Positions 1-9,408 of a stretch of DNA of 64,000 nt are shown piece after piece. A program made the position numbers and the translations under genes. Positions within the stretch are counted from its first letter, which is position 1; each line of letters starts with the position of its first letter. Below the pieces are notes generated by a model, which searched no databases, was not told the DNA's origin, and worked only from the letters and a program-made list of their open reading frames with translations. Source of the stretch: JAXLVB01 sp046329195 (GTDB lineage: Bacteria > Bacteroidota > Bacteroidia > Cytophagales > Spirosomataceae); NCBI GenBank assembly GCA_046329195.1, contig JAXLVB010000002.1, positions 248,001 through 312,000 of the forward strand, read 5' to 3'.

Positions 1-2975
1 GCAATGTTAGGCGAAGGTGTAGCATTCACCACCACACTCACCGATGTGGAGGCTGTACAAGAACCATTGCTAACAACAAGGGAATACACCCCAGCACTGG
101 CCGAAGTAGCCGAAAGGGAGAGGGTAGAGGTCGTTGCGGAGAAGCTATTGGGACCAGACCACGAATAGGTGGCTCCCCCCGAAGCCGTCAAGCTGATGGT
201 TTGTCCTGTACAATAAGAGGTTGTCCCTGAGATACTTGGCGAAGGCGTGGTGTTGACTACAACACTAACCGATGAAGAAGCGGTACACGAGCCATTGGCA
301 GCGGTGAGGATATAAACACCAGCATCAGTCGTAGCGGCATTTGTTCGAGAAGCAATGGCCAGGGTAGAAGCAAAGCTATTGGGACCAGCCCAAGAGTAAG
401 TCGTTCCTCCCGAAGCCGTCAAGCTAATGGTTTGTCCTGTACAATAAGTAGTTGTCCCTGCGATGCTTGGCGAAGGTGTCGAATTCACCACCACGCTAAC
501 CGACGTGGAGGCTGTACAAGAACCATTGCTAACAACAAGGGAATACACCCCAGCACTGGCCGAAGTAGCCGAAATAGAGACCGTAGAGATTGTTGAGGAG
601 AAACCATTCGGTCCAGACCACGAATAGGTGGCTCCCCCCGAAGCCGTCAAGCTGATGGTTTGTCCCGCACAATAAGAAGTAGTTCCAGCAATGTTAGGCG
701 AAGGCGTAGCATTCACCACCACACTAGCTGAAGAGGAAGCAGTACAAGAGCCATTGGCAGCGGTGAGGATATAAACACCAGCATCAGTCGTAGCGGCATT
801 TGTTCGAGAAGCAATGGCCAGTGTAGAAGCAAAGCTATTGGGGCCAGACCATGAGTAAGTCGTTCCTCCCGAAGCCGTCAAGCTAATGGTTTGTCCTGTA
901 CAATAAGTAGTTGTCCCTGCGATGCTTGGCGAAGGCGTAGCATTCACCACCACGCTAACCGACGTGGAGGCTGTACAAGAACCATTGCTAACAACAAGGG
1001 AATACACCCCAGCACTGGCCGAAGTAGCCGAAAGGGAGAGGGTAGAGGTCGTTGCTGAGAAGCTATTGGGACCAGACCACGAGTAGGTGGCTCCCCCCGA
1101 AGCCGTCAAGCTGATGGTTTGTCCTGTACAATAAGAGGTTGTCCCTGAGATACTTGGCGAAGGCGTAGCATTCACCACCACACTAACCGATGAAGAAGCG
1201 GTACACGAGCCATTGGCAGCGGTGACCACATAAACACCCGCATCGGTGGTAGCAGCATTTGTTCGAGAAGCAATGGCCAGTGTAGAAGCAAAGCTATTCG
1301 GTCCAGACCACGAGTAAGGCGTTCCTCCCGAAGCCGTCAAGCTAATGGTTTGTCCTGTACAATAAGTAGTTGTCCCTGCGATGCTTGGCGAAGGTGTCGA
1401 ATTCACCAGCACGCTAACCGACGAGGAAGCGGTGCAAGAACTATTGCTAACAACAAGGGAATACACCCCAGCACTGGCCGAAGTAGCCGAAATAGAGACC
1501 GTAGAGATTGTTGAGGAGAAACCATTCGGTCCAGACCACGAGTAGGTGGCTCCCCCCGAAGCCGTCAAGCTGATGGTTTGTCCTGTACAATAAGAGGTTG
1601 TCCCTGAGATACTTGGCGAAGGCGTGGTGTTGACTACAACACTAACCGATGAAGAAGCGGTACACGAGCCATTGGCAGCGGTGACCACATAAACACCAGC
1701 ATCAGTCGTAGCGGCATTCGTTCGAGAAGCAATGGCCAGTGTAGAAGCAAAGCTATTCGGTCCAGACCACGAGTAAGTAGTTCCCCCCGAAGCCGTCAGG
1801 CTAATGGTTTGTCCAGTACAGTAAGAAGTAGTCCCCGCAATGTTAGGCGTTGGTGTCGAATTAACCGCCACACTAACCGACGTGGAGGCTGTACAAGAAC
1901 CATTGCTAACGATAAGTGAATATACCCCCGCACTGGCCGAAGTAGCCGAAAGGGAGAGGGTAGAGGTCGTTGCGGAGAAGCTATTGGGACCAGACCACGA
2001 ATAGGTGGTTCCTCCCGAAGCCGTCAAGCTAATGGTTTGTCCAGTACAATAAGAGGTTGTCCCTGCGATGCTTGGCGAAGGCGTAGCATTCACCACCACA
2101 CTAACCGATGAAGAAGCGGTACACGAGCCATTGGCAGCGGTGACCACATAAACACCCGCATCAGTCGTAGCGGCATTCGTTCGAGAAGCAATGGCTAGGG
2201 TAGAAGCAAAGCTATTCGGCCCAGCCCACGAGTAAGTCGTTCCTCCCGAAGCCGTCAAGCTAATGGTTTGTCCTGTACAATAAGTAGTTGTCCCTGCGAT
2301 GCTTGGCGAAGGCGTAGCATTCACCACCACGCTAACCGACGTGGAGGCTGTACAAGAACCATTGCTAACAACAAGGGAATACACCCCCGCACTGGCCGAA
2401 GTAGCCGAAAGGGAGAGGGTAGAGGTCGTTGCGGAGAAGCTATTGGGACCAGACCACGAGTAGGCGGTTCCCCCCGAAGCCGTCAAGCTAATGGTTTGTC
2501 CAGTACAATAAGAAGTAGTTCCAGCAATGTTAGGCGAAGGCGTAGCATTCACCACCACACTAACCGATGAAGAAGCGGTACACGAGCCATTAGCAGCCGT
2601 GACAGAGTAAACACCTGCATCCGTGGTAGAAACAGAAGATTTGGAAATAGAAGCTGTAGTGGCAACAAAACTATTCGGCCCAGCCCACGAGTAAGTTGTT
2701 CCTCCTGAAGCTGTCAAGCTGATAGTTTGTCCCGCACAATAAGAAGTAGTACCAGCAATGTTAGGCGAAGGTGTGGCATTCACCACCACACTAACCGAGG
2801 CTGTTGCCGTACAGGTTCCACTTGTGATTTGAACAGTGTACACACCTGATGCTCCTGTAGTGACCCCCACCACAGAAGGAGTAGCTCCTGTAGATGAGAA
2901 ACTATTTGGGCCAGACCATGAAAAACTACCGGTGCCGGTTGCACTTAGGTTCAAGGTACCGCCACTGCATAGTGG
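1..2975 (-). repeat. Hierarchical Ig-like repeat array, alternating 231/228 bp units (459-bp dimer)
   Basis: The conserved CAATAAG (or CAGTAAG) landmark inside each unit falls at 211, 442, 670, 901, 1129, 1360, 1588, 1819, 2047, 2278, 2506 and 2737. The distances alternate strictly 231, 228, 231, 228 and so on. One unit type encodes VVSNGSCTAS and the other TAANGSCTAS. Units are nearly identical at DNA level, so the array grew by duplicating a 459-bp pair. The copy nearest the catalytic domain (about 2760-2975) is the most divergent. Confidence 0.92.
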
Positions 2976-5033
2976 ACTATTGCTACTTAGCGTTGGTGTA
3001 CAGTTTGCATCCACAATATTCACGGAATAGTCTTCAGCTTCGCCATAAGTATATAGCGCACAAGGATCATCAACTTGTGAACTCCAACGGTCTCTGACTC
3101 GCATCCTAACGTTTGAACCAAGCAATGCATTAGCTGGAATGGTAATAGTACCTGACACTGAACCTGTTTGATTCGAAGTGGTTTTGAATAATAATTCAGT
3201 AGCCTGAAACTCATAATCTTGGTTCAAATCAATCCAGATGGCTACCTGTTGATCTGGGTAAGACAAAAAGTTGACGGTGAAAGAGTAAGACTGCCCCCTA
3301 ACAAGGTTCAAGGTGGGGTTTGAAAATAGCTTATAGCCATTAGGTGAGCAACCAGAGGCACTACTAAGTACTGTTCCGTTAACGGTTACTCCATTTATAC
3401 CATCATTATCAGAGCAGTTGGAGGTGTAACTTGGTGTACAAAATACGGGTGCAGTAGTATTGGTAGTAAAATTTGCAACGCTTGAATACACCGAACAATC
3501 ACCTTTTACTCGCCATTCGTAAGTAGTAGTAGCACTCAACCCAGTCAATATATACTTGGTTGATGTTGTGGTAACGGATGTCCAAGTCGTTGCTCCTTGT
3601 TGACGATAATCAAGCGTATAGGTCGAATTACTACCTGTTTCAACCCAGTTTAAAGTGGCTTTTATACTGTAAATGTTAGAAGTACTCAAACTGGAAGGAA
3701 TCGCATTGGAAGTAGATAAGCAACTATTTGCTTGAACGTTGGCTCGGATTAAATTGCCCGGAAGTGGCCCAAAGCCATTGGCCAAGTTGATGCCATAAGA
3801 GGTTAAATGGCAATAACTCATAATAGTACCGCCGTTGACAGGAGCTGGTCCGGGGTTACAGGAACCGTCTTCAACAGCTACACAATTGTCAATAGGCCCT
3901 CCTGGCCACGTACATGACTGAGTGTGTAAAGAACCAAAGTTATGCCCCAATTCATGGGCAATTACCATGACATCCCATGAAAAGGTAGGTACCTCACTAA
4001 ATACGCCGTCGATAGCACTCACCCCATAGGCATAGCTTTTAGCACATAGTACATCCACATAGGCAATACCACCTCCTAAACTCCGAGTAGATAGCAAATG
4101 AGCTAATTGACCTGTAAAGTTTTGATTCAATGTTGTTCTAAAATCAGTCAATGCGGTGCTTGTACTCGTGTTTTCGGCATATGGGTCTGTGTTGGTCCAA
4201 ATAGTTAGACCCGAAATACGAATGGCTAAGTTTTCGTTCCGATAAAGAGTAGCTACTTGATTAAATAAACTGGTAACATAGTTAGCAGTAGAAGTAGTAC
4301 TTGAGCCAAACTTCTGATACATAGCATAATCAGCCTCAAAGTAAATATCTACTACTTTACAACTGACACTTTCTTGTACAATGACATTACTTGTATTTTT
4401 TAAAGAGGTATTGGGTGGTTCAACTACACCACAAGAAAAGCTTTTCTTTTGATTATAGGTATTATCAACAAACAACATATAATCCTGAGTTGAGGCACTT
4501 CCAGGGGTTTTGCTGATAACTCGATTTACCCCTTTTTCATCCGAAATGACCCCTTGTAATTGTCCACCAATCCAACTTAAAGCGACAAAAGACTTGCTTG
4601 CACCTTTAATAACTCCCTGCCAATGAGTACCTTTATCAAAAGTTACTTCTTTTTTGTTTCGTCCATTTTGCGTCATGAGTTTAAAATCTGGCGCAAAAAT
4701 GTTAACAGGCACAAGTTCAAGTTCTAATTGAGTAGAACCGTCAAGAGGGATATTCAAATCCAGCAGTTCTGACTTAGTACTCAACATTTTGTCAAAAGCT
4801 TGTTGGTCGAGTTTGAGCGTAACAGGGGGGCTTTGACCTTTCGCCAACTGAGAAATTACGGCTCCCTCTTGTTGATTAAGTTGGAATGGACTACTATACA
4901 CGGGCTTGGTAGTAGCCTTGGCCGTATTGACAAGGGTTTGCGTATTACCTACTTGAGAAAAAACTTTTTCTACATGAATAAGTAAAGCAGTTGCTAAAAA
5001 AATAAAACGAGTGAACGTGTAAAAGTTGGACAT
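1..5033 (-). CDS. Secreted reprolysin-like metallopeptidase with GEVED and tandem Ig-like repeats (C-terminus off the left edge)
   Basis: The start is the ATG at 5031-5033, followed by a signal peptide ending near VFSQ. The reading frame stays open for 1677 codons to the window edge, so the C-terminus, where a type IX secretion sorting domain would be expected, is missing. The zinc site HELGHNFGSLH lies at about residues 360-370 and matches HExxHNxGxxH of reprolysin/M12B-type metzincins; MSYCHL downstream is the expected Met-turn. After the catalytic domain come a fibronectin type III-like domain (about 437-525), a GEVED-like domain (about 530-675, ending YGEAEDYSV) and then at least 13 Ig-like repeats of 76-77 residues with the core YCTGQTISLTASGGTTYSW. 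The protein is probably exported and cell-surface or secreted. The peptidase substrate cannot be read from the sequence. The protease assignment is firm; the adhesive role of the repeats is inference. Confidence 0.88.
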   Translation of the reverse strand, partial: MSNFYTFTRFIFLATALLIHVEKVFSQVGNTQTLVNTAKATTKPVYSSPFQLNQQEGAVISQLAKGQSPPVTLKLDQQAFDKMLSTKSELLDLNIPLDGSTQLELELVPVNIFAPDFKLMTQNGRNKKEVTFDKGTHWQGVIKGASKSFVALSWIGGQLQGVISDEKGVNRVISKTPGSASTQDYMLFVDNTYNQKKSFSCGVVEPPNTSLKNTSNVIVQESVSCKVVDIYFEADYAMYQKFGSSTTSTANYVTSLFNQVATLYRNENLAIRISGLTIWTNTDPYAENTSTSTALTDFRTTLNQNFTGQLAHLLSTRSLGGGIAYVDVLCAKSYAYGVSAIDGVFSEVPTFSWDVMVIAHELGHNFGSLHTQSCTWPGGPIDNCVAVEDGSCNPGPAPVNGGTIMSYCHLTSYGINLANGFGPLPGNLIRANVQANSCLSTSNAIPSSLSTSNIYSIKATLNWVETGSNSTYTLDYRQQGATTWTSVTTTSTKYILTGLSATTTYEWRVKGDCSVYSSVANFTTNTTAPVFCTPSYTSNCSDNDGINGVTVNGTVLSSASGCSPNGYKLFSNPTLNLVRGQSYSFTVNFLSYPDQQVAIWIDLNQDYEFQATELLFKTTSNQTGSVSGTITIPANALLGSNVRMRVRDRWSSQVDDPCALYTYGEAEDYSVNIVDANCTPTLSSNSPLCSGGTLNLSATGTGSFSWSGPNSFSSTGATPSVVGVTTGASGVYTVQITSGTCTATASVSVVVNATPSPNIAGTTSYCAGQTISLTASGGTTYSWAGPNSFVATTASISKSSVSTTDAGVYSVTAANGSCTASSSVSVVVNATPSPNIAGTTSYCTGQTISLTASGGTAYSWSGPNSFSATTSTLSLSATSASAGVYSLVVSNGSCTASTSVSVVVNATPSPSIAGTTTYCTGQTISLTASGGTTYSWAGPNSFASTLAIASRTNAATTDAGVYVVTAANGSCTASSSVSVVVNATPSPSIAGTTSYCTGQTISLTASGGTTYSWSGPNSFSATTSTLSLSATSASAGVYSLIVSNGSCTASTSVSVAVNSTPTPNIAGTTSYCTGQTISLTASGGTTYSWSGPNSFASTLAIASRTNAATTDAGVYVVTAANGSCTASSSVSVVVNTTPSPSISGTTSYCTGQTISLTASGGATYSWSGPNGFSSTISTVSISATSASAGVYSLVVSNSSCTASSSVSVLVNSTPSPSIAGTTTYCTGQTISLTASGGTPYSWSGPNSFASTLAIASRTNAATTDAGVYVVTAANGSCTASSSVSVVVNATPSPSISGTTSYCTGQTISLTASGGATYSWSGPNSFSATTSTLSLSATSASAGVYSLVVSNGSCTASTSVSVVVNATPSPSIAGTTTYCTGQTISLTASGGTTYSWSGPNSFASTLAIASRTNAATTDAGVYILTAANGSCTASSSASVVVNATPSPNIAGTTSYCAGQTISLTASGGATYSWSGPNGFSSTISTVSISATSASAGVYSLVVSNGSCTASTSVSVVVNSTPSPSIAGTTTYCTGQTISLTASGGTTYSWAGPNSFASTLAIASRTNAATTDAGVYILTAANGSCTASSSVSVVVNTTPSPSISGTTSYCTGQTISLTASGGATYSWSGPNSFSATTSTLSLSATSASAGVYSLVVSNGSCTASTSVSVVVNATPSPNI

Positions 5034-5398
5034 AACCAGCGTTTTTAAGAATAAGGAAATAGTATTTAACTGCTTACAACACAACAGACAAGCCCTCATC
5101 TCGCTTTACTGGATATATGGGCCAGTGAAAGACTGTGATATGAATGTGTTTTGTCTCTGAATAGTTAAGCACTAAATCGGTTGCTAATAAATCTAAAAGT
5201 GTGGTAAGTAAATAGTTTAGGCGAAAAGATAAGATGTAAGAGAATGGATAACCTTACAGTAGCTTCAATAAAAAAGACAACTGATGAACAAAACTAACTA
5301 GTGAAAAGCTTCTATCCAACTTATTTTGACAGGAATACCATGCCGTTAAATAAAAAAGGCAGGATGTTGGTCCTGCCTTTTTTTTGAGGAAGAGCAAA
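5034..5398. other. Intergenic stretch between the metallopeptidase and clpB
   Basis: These 365 bases contain no convincing gene. They hold the clpB terminator (5352-5385) and, on the minus strand, a perfect TAnnTTTG match at 5289-5296 that could start a leader of about 250 nt for the metallopeptidase gene. No clear -33 element was found, so that promoter is tentative. Confidence 0.5.
5352..5385 (-). terminator. Rho-independent terminator after clpB
   Basis: An inverted repeat with arms AAAGGCAGGA and TCCTGCCTTT around a 6-nt loop is flanked by A and T runs on both sides. It sits 14 bp past the clpB stop and would work in either direction. Confidence 0.88.
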
Positions 5399-8035
5399 TT
5401 ACACCTCTAACACACTTCCATCTACATTTTCAAACGTGATTTCACCGTCGGAGCCTACTTCCATCATCACTACGTCGTCTTTGTTGAGTTTGCCAGATAA
5501 AATCGCTTTTGAAAGTTCGTTCAAGATGCGTTTTTGTAACACTCGCTTGAGTGGGCGTGCACCAAATGCGGGGTCAAAACCTTCGTCACCGAGTTTGGCG
5601 AGGGCTTCTGGCGTGGCATCAAGCGTGATGCCTTGCTCTACCAACCGTTGTTTGATTTGCTCAAACTGAATAGCCACAATCTTTTGAATATTGTCTTTTG
5701 AAAGTGGGTCAAACAAGACGATTTCGTCAATACGGTTCAAAAATTCAGGCCGTACCGATTTTTTGAGGAGGTCTAATACATCGTTTTTGGCTTCATCCTT
5801 ATAATAATGTTTCCACCCATCCGAAGACCCGCCTGCTTCTTGGAACTTCTCCATAATCAAATGACTACCAATATTAGAAGTCATAATGATGATAGTGTTT
5901 TTGAAGTTGGCCATTCGTCCTTTGTTGTCGGTGAGGCGTCCGTCGTCAAGCACTTGGAGCAAGATATTCCACACATCTGGATGCGCTTTTTCGATTTCAT
6001 CCAAAAGTACCACGCTGTAAGGTTTGCGGCGAACGGCTTCGGTGAGCTGACCGCCTTCGTCATACCCCACGTAGCCAGGAGGCGCCCCCACCAAGCGACT
6101 TACGGTGTGGCGTTCTTGGTATTCGCTCATGTCAATGCGTACCATGGCGTTTTCGTCGTTGAACAAGTAAGCAGCGAGAGTTTTAGCAAGTTCGGTTTTG
6201 CCCACACCCGTAGGCCCCAAGAACAAAAAGCTACCAATAGGCCGCTTGGGGTCTTGCAAACCTGCTCGTGAGCGGCGCACGGCATCGGCTACTACCTCTA
6301 TGGCTTCTTCTTGGCCAGCTACCCGCTTATGGAGTTCATTTTCAAGGTTTAAGAGCTTTTCACGCTCACTTTGGAGCATCCGCTGAACGGGCACTCCTGT
6401 CCATTTAGCCACTACTTCGGCGATGTCCTCGGCTGTGATTTCTTCTCGGAGCAAGCGACTACTGGCTTGATCACTCGTAACTTCGGGGCTTGTTTTGAGC
6501 GAGTCTAACTTTTTCTGGGCTTCCAAAATGCGACCATACCGAATTTCGGCTACTTTGCCGTAATCGCCAGCTCGCTCGGCTTGGTCGGCTTGTAGTTTGA
6601 GTTGTTCAATCTGCTCTTTCAAGACCCTGATTTCGCCTACCGAAGCTTTTTCGCTCTCCCACTGGGCTTTCAAAACGTTGCGGTCTTGACTCAACTCGGC
6701 AATTTCTTTGCTCAATGCCGTTTCTTTTTCTTTGTTGTTTTCACGACGAATGGCCTCTCGCTCAATCTCCAACTGCATGATGCGGCGGTTGAGTTCGTCC
6801 AATTCTTCAGGTACGGAATCCATCTCTAAGCGGAGTTTGGAGGCGGCTTCGTCCATGAGGTCAATAGCCTTGTCGGGCAAGAATCGGTCAGTGATGTAGC
6901 GGTTGGAGAGTTCTACGGCGGCAATCACGGCATCGTCTTGAATCCGTACTCCGTGGTGAAGTTCGTATTTTTCTTTGATACCCCGCAGGATCGAGATAGC
7001 ATCGGCCACATCGGGTTCGTCCACCATTACGGCTTGGAAGCGTCGCTCCAGCGCTTTGTCTTTTTCGATGTACTTTTGGTATTCTTTGAGCGTAGTGGCT
7101 CCTATGGCGTGGAGTTCACCACGAGCCAGCGCTGGTTTGAGCAGGTTGGCGGCATCCATAGCGCCTTCGCCACCACTACCAGCACCAATTAGGGTATGGA
7201 TTTCGTCAATAAACAAGATGATTTCGCCCTCAGAGTCAGTTACTTCTTTGATGACGGCCTTGAGGCGTTCCTCAAACTCCCCTTTATATTTGGCACCTGC
7301 CACCAGCAACCCCATATCGAGCGAAACGATGGTTTTGGTTTTGAGTTGTTCGGGTACGTCGCCTTGTACAATGCGCTGTGCCAGCCCTTCTACAATGGCT
7401 GTTTTGCCCACCCCCGGCTCACCGAGCAAGATAGGGTTGTTTTTGGTACGTCGAGCCAAGATTTGGAGCACTCGACGGATTTCTTCGTCACGGCCAATGA
7501 CGGGGTCAATTTTGCCCGATTGGGCGAGCTGGTTAAGGTTTTTGGAGTAACGTTCCAGCGAGCGGTACGTTGCTTCGGCGTTTTGGTCTTTCACGGGGTT
7601 ATTTTTACCTCTTAGTTCTTTGATAGCTTGTTTGATGTCGGCTTCTTTAAAGCCTACTTCTTTCATTAGGTTGGCGGTTTGGTCTTTGCCAGCTGCCAAG
7701 CCCAAATACAACAGTTCAACGCTTACGTATTCGTCGTTAAATTCCTTCAGATAGCTCTGTGCTTTTTGGAGGGCAGTCGAGAGTTCATTGCCCAGATAGG
7801 GCTGTCCGCCCGATACCCGGGGGTAATTGCGTACCAGGGCTTCGAGTTTGGTAGTTAGGGCATCGGGTTTTACACTCAGTTTTTTCATCAAAAACTGTGA
7901 TGTGTTCGGGTCTTCTTCTAGCAATGCTTTGAGCAAATGACCTGTTTCAACCGCTTGTTGCTGGTTACCTTGCGCCATTTGGGCTGCTTGCTGAATCACT
8001 TCTTGTGCTTTGATGGTGTACTGATTGAAATTCAT
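5399..8035 (-). CDS. clpB: ATP-dependent disaggregase ClpB
   Basis: This is a full-length (878 aa) Hsp100 chaperone that, with DnaK, pulls polypeptides out of aggregates in the cytoplasm. Domains in order are the Clp N domain (about 1-145), the first AAA+ module with Walker A GEPGVGKT (about 205) and Walker B LFIDEIHTL, a coiled-coil middle domain (about 410-525), and the second AAA+ module with Walker A GPTGVGKT (about 610) and VLLDEIEKAHPDV. The middle domain and the lack of a ClpP-binding loop separate it from ClpA and ClpC. It is monocistronic, with its own terminator. I found no recognisable heat-shock operator upstream. Confidence 0.98.
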   Translation of the reverse strand: MNFNQYTIKAQEVIQQAAQMAQGNQQQAVETGHLLKALLEEDPNTSQFLMKKLSVKPDALTTKLEALVRNYPRVSGGQPYLGNELSTALQKAQSYLKEFNDEYVSVELLYLGLAAGKDQTANLMKEVGFKEADIKQAIKELRGKNNPVKDQNAEATYRSLERYSKNLNQLAQSGKIDPVIGRDEEIRRVLQILARRTKNNPILLGEPGVGKTAIVEGLAQRIVQGDVPEQLKTKTIVSLDMGLLVAGAKYKGEFEERLKAVIKEVTDSEGEIILFIDEIHTLIGAGSGGEGAMDAANLLKPALARGELHAIGATTLKEYQKYIEKDKALERRFQAVMVDEPDVADAISILRGIKEKYELHHGVRIQDDAVIAAVELSNRYITDRFLPDKAIDLMDEAASKLRLEMDSVPEELDELNRRIMQLEIEREAIRRENNKEKETALSKEIAELSQDRNVLKAQWESEKASVGEIRVLKEQIEQLKLQADQAERAGDYGKVAEIRYGRILEAQKKLDSLKTSPEVTSDQASSRLLREEITAEDIAEVVAKWTGVPVQRMLQSEREKLLNLENELHKRVAGQEEAIEVVADAVRRSRAGLQDPKRPIGSFLFLGPTGVGKTELAKTLAAYLFNDENAMVRIDMSEYQERHTVSRLVGAPPGYVGYDEGGQLTEAVRRKPYSVVLLDEIEKAHPDVWNILLQVLDDGRLTDNKGRMANFKNTIIIMTSNIGSHLIMEKFQEAGGSSDGWKHYYKDEAKNDVLDLLKKSVRPEFLNRIDEIVLFDPLSKDNIQKIVAIQFEQIKQRLVEQGITLDATPEALAKLGDEGFDPAFGARPLKRVLQKRILNELSKAILSGKLNKDDVVMMEVGSDGEITFENVDGSVLEV

Positions 8036-8269
8036 GGCTGTGATTATTCAAGGATTGATAGAGAGCCTGAAAGAATCATGAACCGTTACTCAAACTCTCG
8101 GTTGTCTTGCCATCCACCAAATACGTGCCGAGTTGTATTTTTCGGAAAATATGGCAGAAAATTGCTAATTTTTGAAGAAGAAACGGACGAAATGGCGGAG
8201 AGTTGGATTTTCTCACCGAGAATAATAATCTTGCCTATGTGAAGATACCCGAATAGAAGGCTAAAAAAG

Positions 8270-8302
8270 AGCCGTTCCACTTTTCTAAAAAGTGGAACGG
8301 CT
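8270..8302 (-). terminator. Terminator after the GRAS/aminotransferase operon
   Basis: A long, nearly perfect stem (AGCCGTTCCACTTTT and its complement) is followed on the minus strand by TCTTTTTT. It lies 28 bp beyond the stop of the aminotransferase gene. Confidence 0.9.
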
Positions 8303-8330
8303 GGTTTGTTACGGATTTAGAGCAGTATAA

Positions 8331-9383
8331 TTAAGCAGCCAAGGCTTGTTCGATTACTGTTTGGTTAAGTAGTTCAAAATGAGCTAATAATAAATCTGTT
8401 ACTTGTTGCATTTCTTGAGCTGTACCGATGCTAATACGAAGGCAGCCTTTGCATTGTTGAGACCAATCAGCAATCAAAATACCGTTTTGTTGAAAGACTT
8501 TTTGGAGCAAAGGAAGGTATTGAGCATGATGGAAACGAATGAATAAGAAATTGGCAGTAGGAGTACCTGTTTCTACGAATGATGAGCCTTGTTGGCAAAT
8601 GGTACGGTAAAAAGTATCTCGAATTTGCCTTAACTTCATTTGGTTGAAGCTTACCTGAGCCATGATGGCTGGGATGCTCAAGACCTCTTCGGCGGCTACT
8701 TGGGTAAATAAGTTGATATTGAACGGGAGAATATGTTTGCGTATAAGTGCTAAGGGAGCCATTTGGCCAATTACGTAACCAAACCGAATACTGGGTAGGC
8801 CAAAAGCTTTTGAAAAAGTCTTGAGAACAAGTAAGTTAGAGTACTGTTTGGTCAGTGGTACGGCACTTGTTCCTTCAAATTCGGCGTAGGCTTCGTCAAT
8901 GACAAACAGGGAGGTAGGATTACGCTCCAACAAGGTTTTCAAACTGGCTGTATCCAACACAGCTCCCGTTGGGTTGTTGGGAGACGACAGCAAGACCAAA
9001 GTAGGTTCGTGGTGTTTGGGAAATGTGCTGAGGTTATACTTAAAATCGTGGGTAAGCTGCCAGGTTTGGTAGGGGAGTTGCTCTTGTTGACAGCACTGCT
9101 CGTACAAACCGAAAGCAGGGCTTTCCATAATAGCATGGCTAAATACCTTAGAAAAACAACGGATAATCAGTTGAATCAGGACCGATGAGCCATTGGAGAG
9201 AAGGATGTTTTCGGGGGTAACTTTGTAATAGTCAGCTAATAAGCTAGTTAGATTGCTATTGTCAGGATACTGATTCCAAGGCATGTTCAGCATACGATTC
9301 AATACCCTTTCTTTGAGATGAATGGGTAAATCAAAGGGCATTTCGTTGAAATGAAGACGGCTGGGTGCTGATAAGTTTTTCAT
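8331..9383 (-). CDS. HisC-like PLP-dependent aminotransferase (fold type I), partner of a GRAS protein
   Basis: At 350 aa this has the length and motifs of histidinol-phosphate aminotransferase-like enzymes: LHFNEMP near the N-terminus, SSPNNPTG, VIDEAYAEF (the Asp that contacts the PLP pyridine), and KTFSKAFGLPSIRFGY, with the Schiff-base lysine in FSK and an arginine for the substrate carboxylate or phosphate. No other histidine-biosynthesis gene is nearby. It lies 25 bp downstream of a GRAS-family gene on the same strand and shares its terminator, so the two should act in one pathway. The real substrate may be an amino acid or amino-acid-like metabolite rather than histidinol phosphate. 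The fold and cofactor are clear; the substrate is unknown. Confidence 0.85.
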   Translation of the reverse strand: MKNLSAPSRLHFNEMPFDLPIHLKERVLNRMLNMPWNQYPDNSNLTSLLADYYKVTPENILLSNGSSVLIQLIIRCFSKVFSHAIMESPAFGLYEQCCQQEQLPYQTWQLTHDFKYNLSTFPKHHEPTLVLLSSPNNPTGAVLDTASLKTLLERNPTSLFVIDEAYAEFEGTSAVPLTKQYSNLLVLKTFSKAFGLPSIRFGYVIGQMAPLALIRKHILPFNINLFTQVAAEEVLSIPAIMAQVSFNQMKLRQIRDTFYRTICQQGSSFVETGTPTANFLFIRFHHAQYLPLLQKVFQQNGILIADWSQQCKGCLRISIGTAQEMQQVTDLLLAHFELLNQTVIEQALAA

Positions 9384-9408
9384 GGCTTTATGATACTGTA
9401 GGTTGGGC

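Noticed and set aside
2268..2570. Plus-strand frame across the Ig-like repeat region
   Set aside because: It lies opposite the metallopeptidase gene, is rich in Arg/Ser/His without a protein-like pattern, and simply reflects the repeats on the wrong strand.
1..2975. CRISPR-like or mobile repeat
   Set aside because: The repeats keep one reading frame with conserved Ig-like residues and are part of a coding sequence.
6975..7550. Long plus-strand open frame (191 codons) inside clpB
   Set aside because: It is antisense to a well-conserved chaperone gene, and its composition follows the codon structure of clpB.
8086..8280. 64-codon minus-strand frame between the aminotransferase and clpB
   Set aside because: It lies in intergenic DNA and its end runs into the terminator stem at 8270-8302; no family resemblance.
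8331..9383. Genuine histidine-biosynthesis gene hisC
   Set aside because: No his genes flank it and it is in an operon with a GRAS-family gene, so the gene symbol is withheld.
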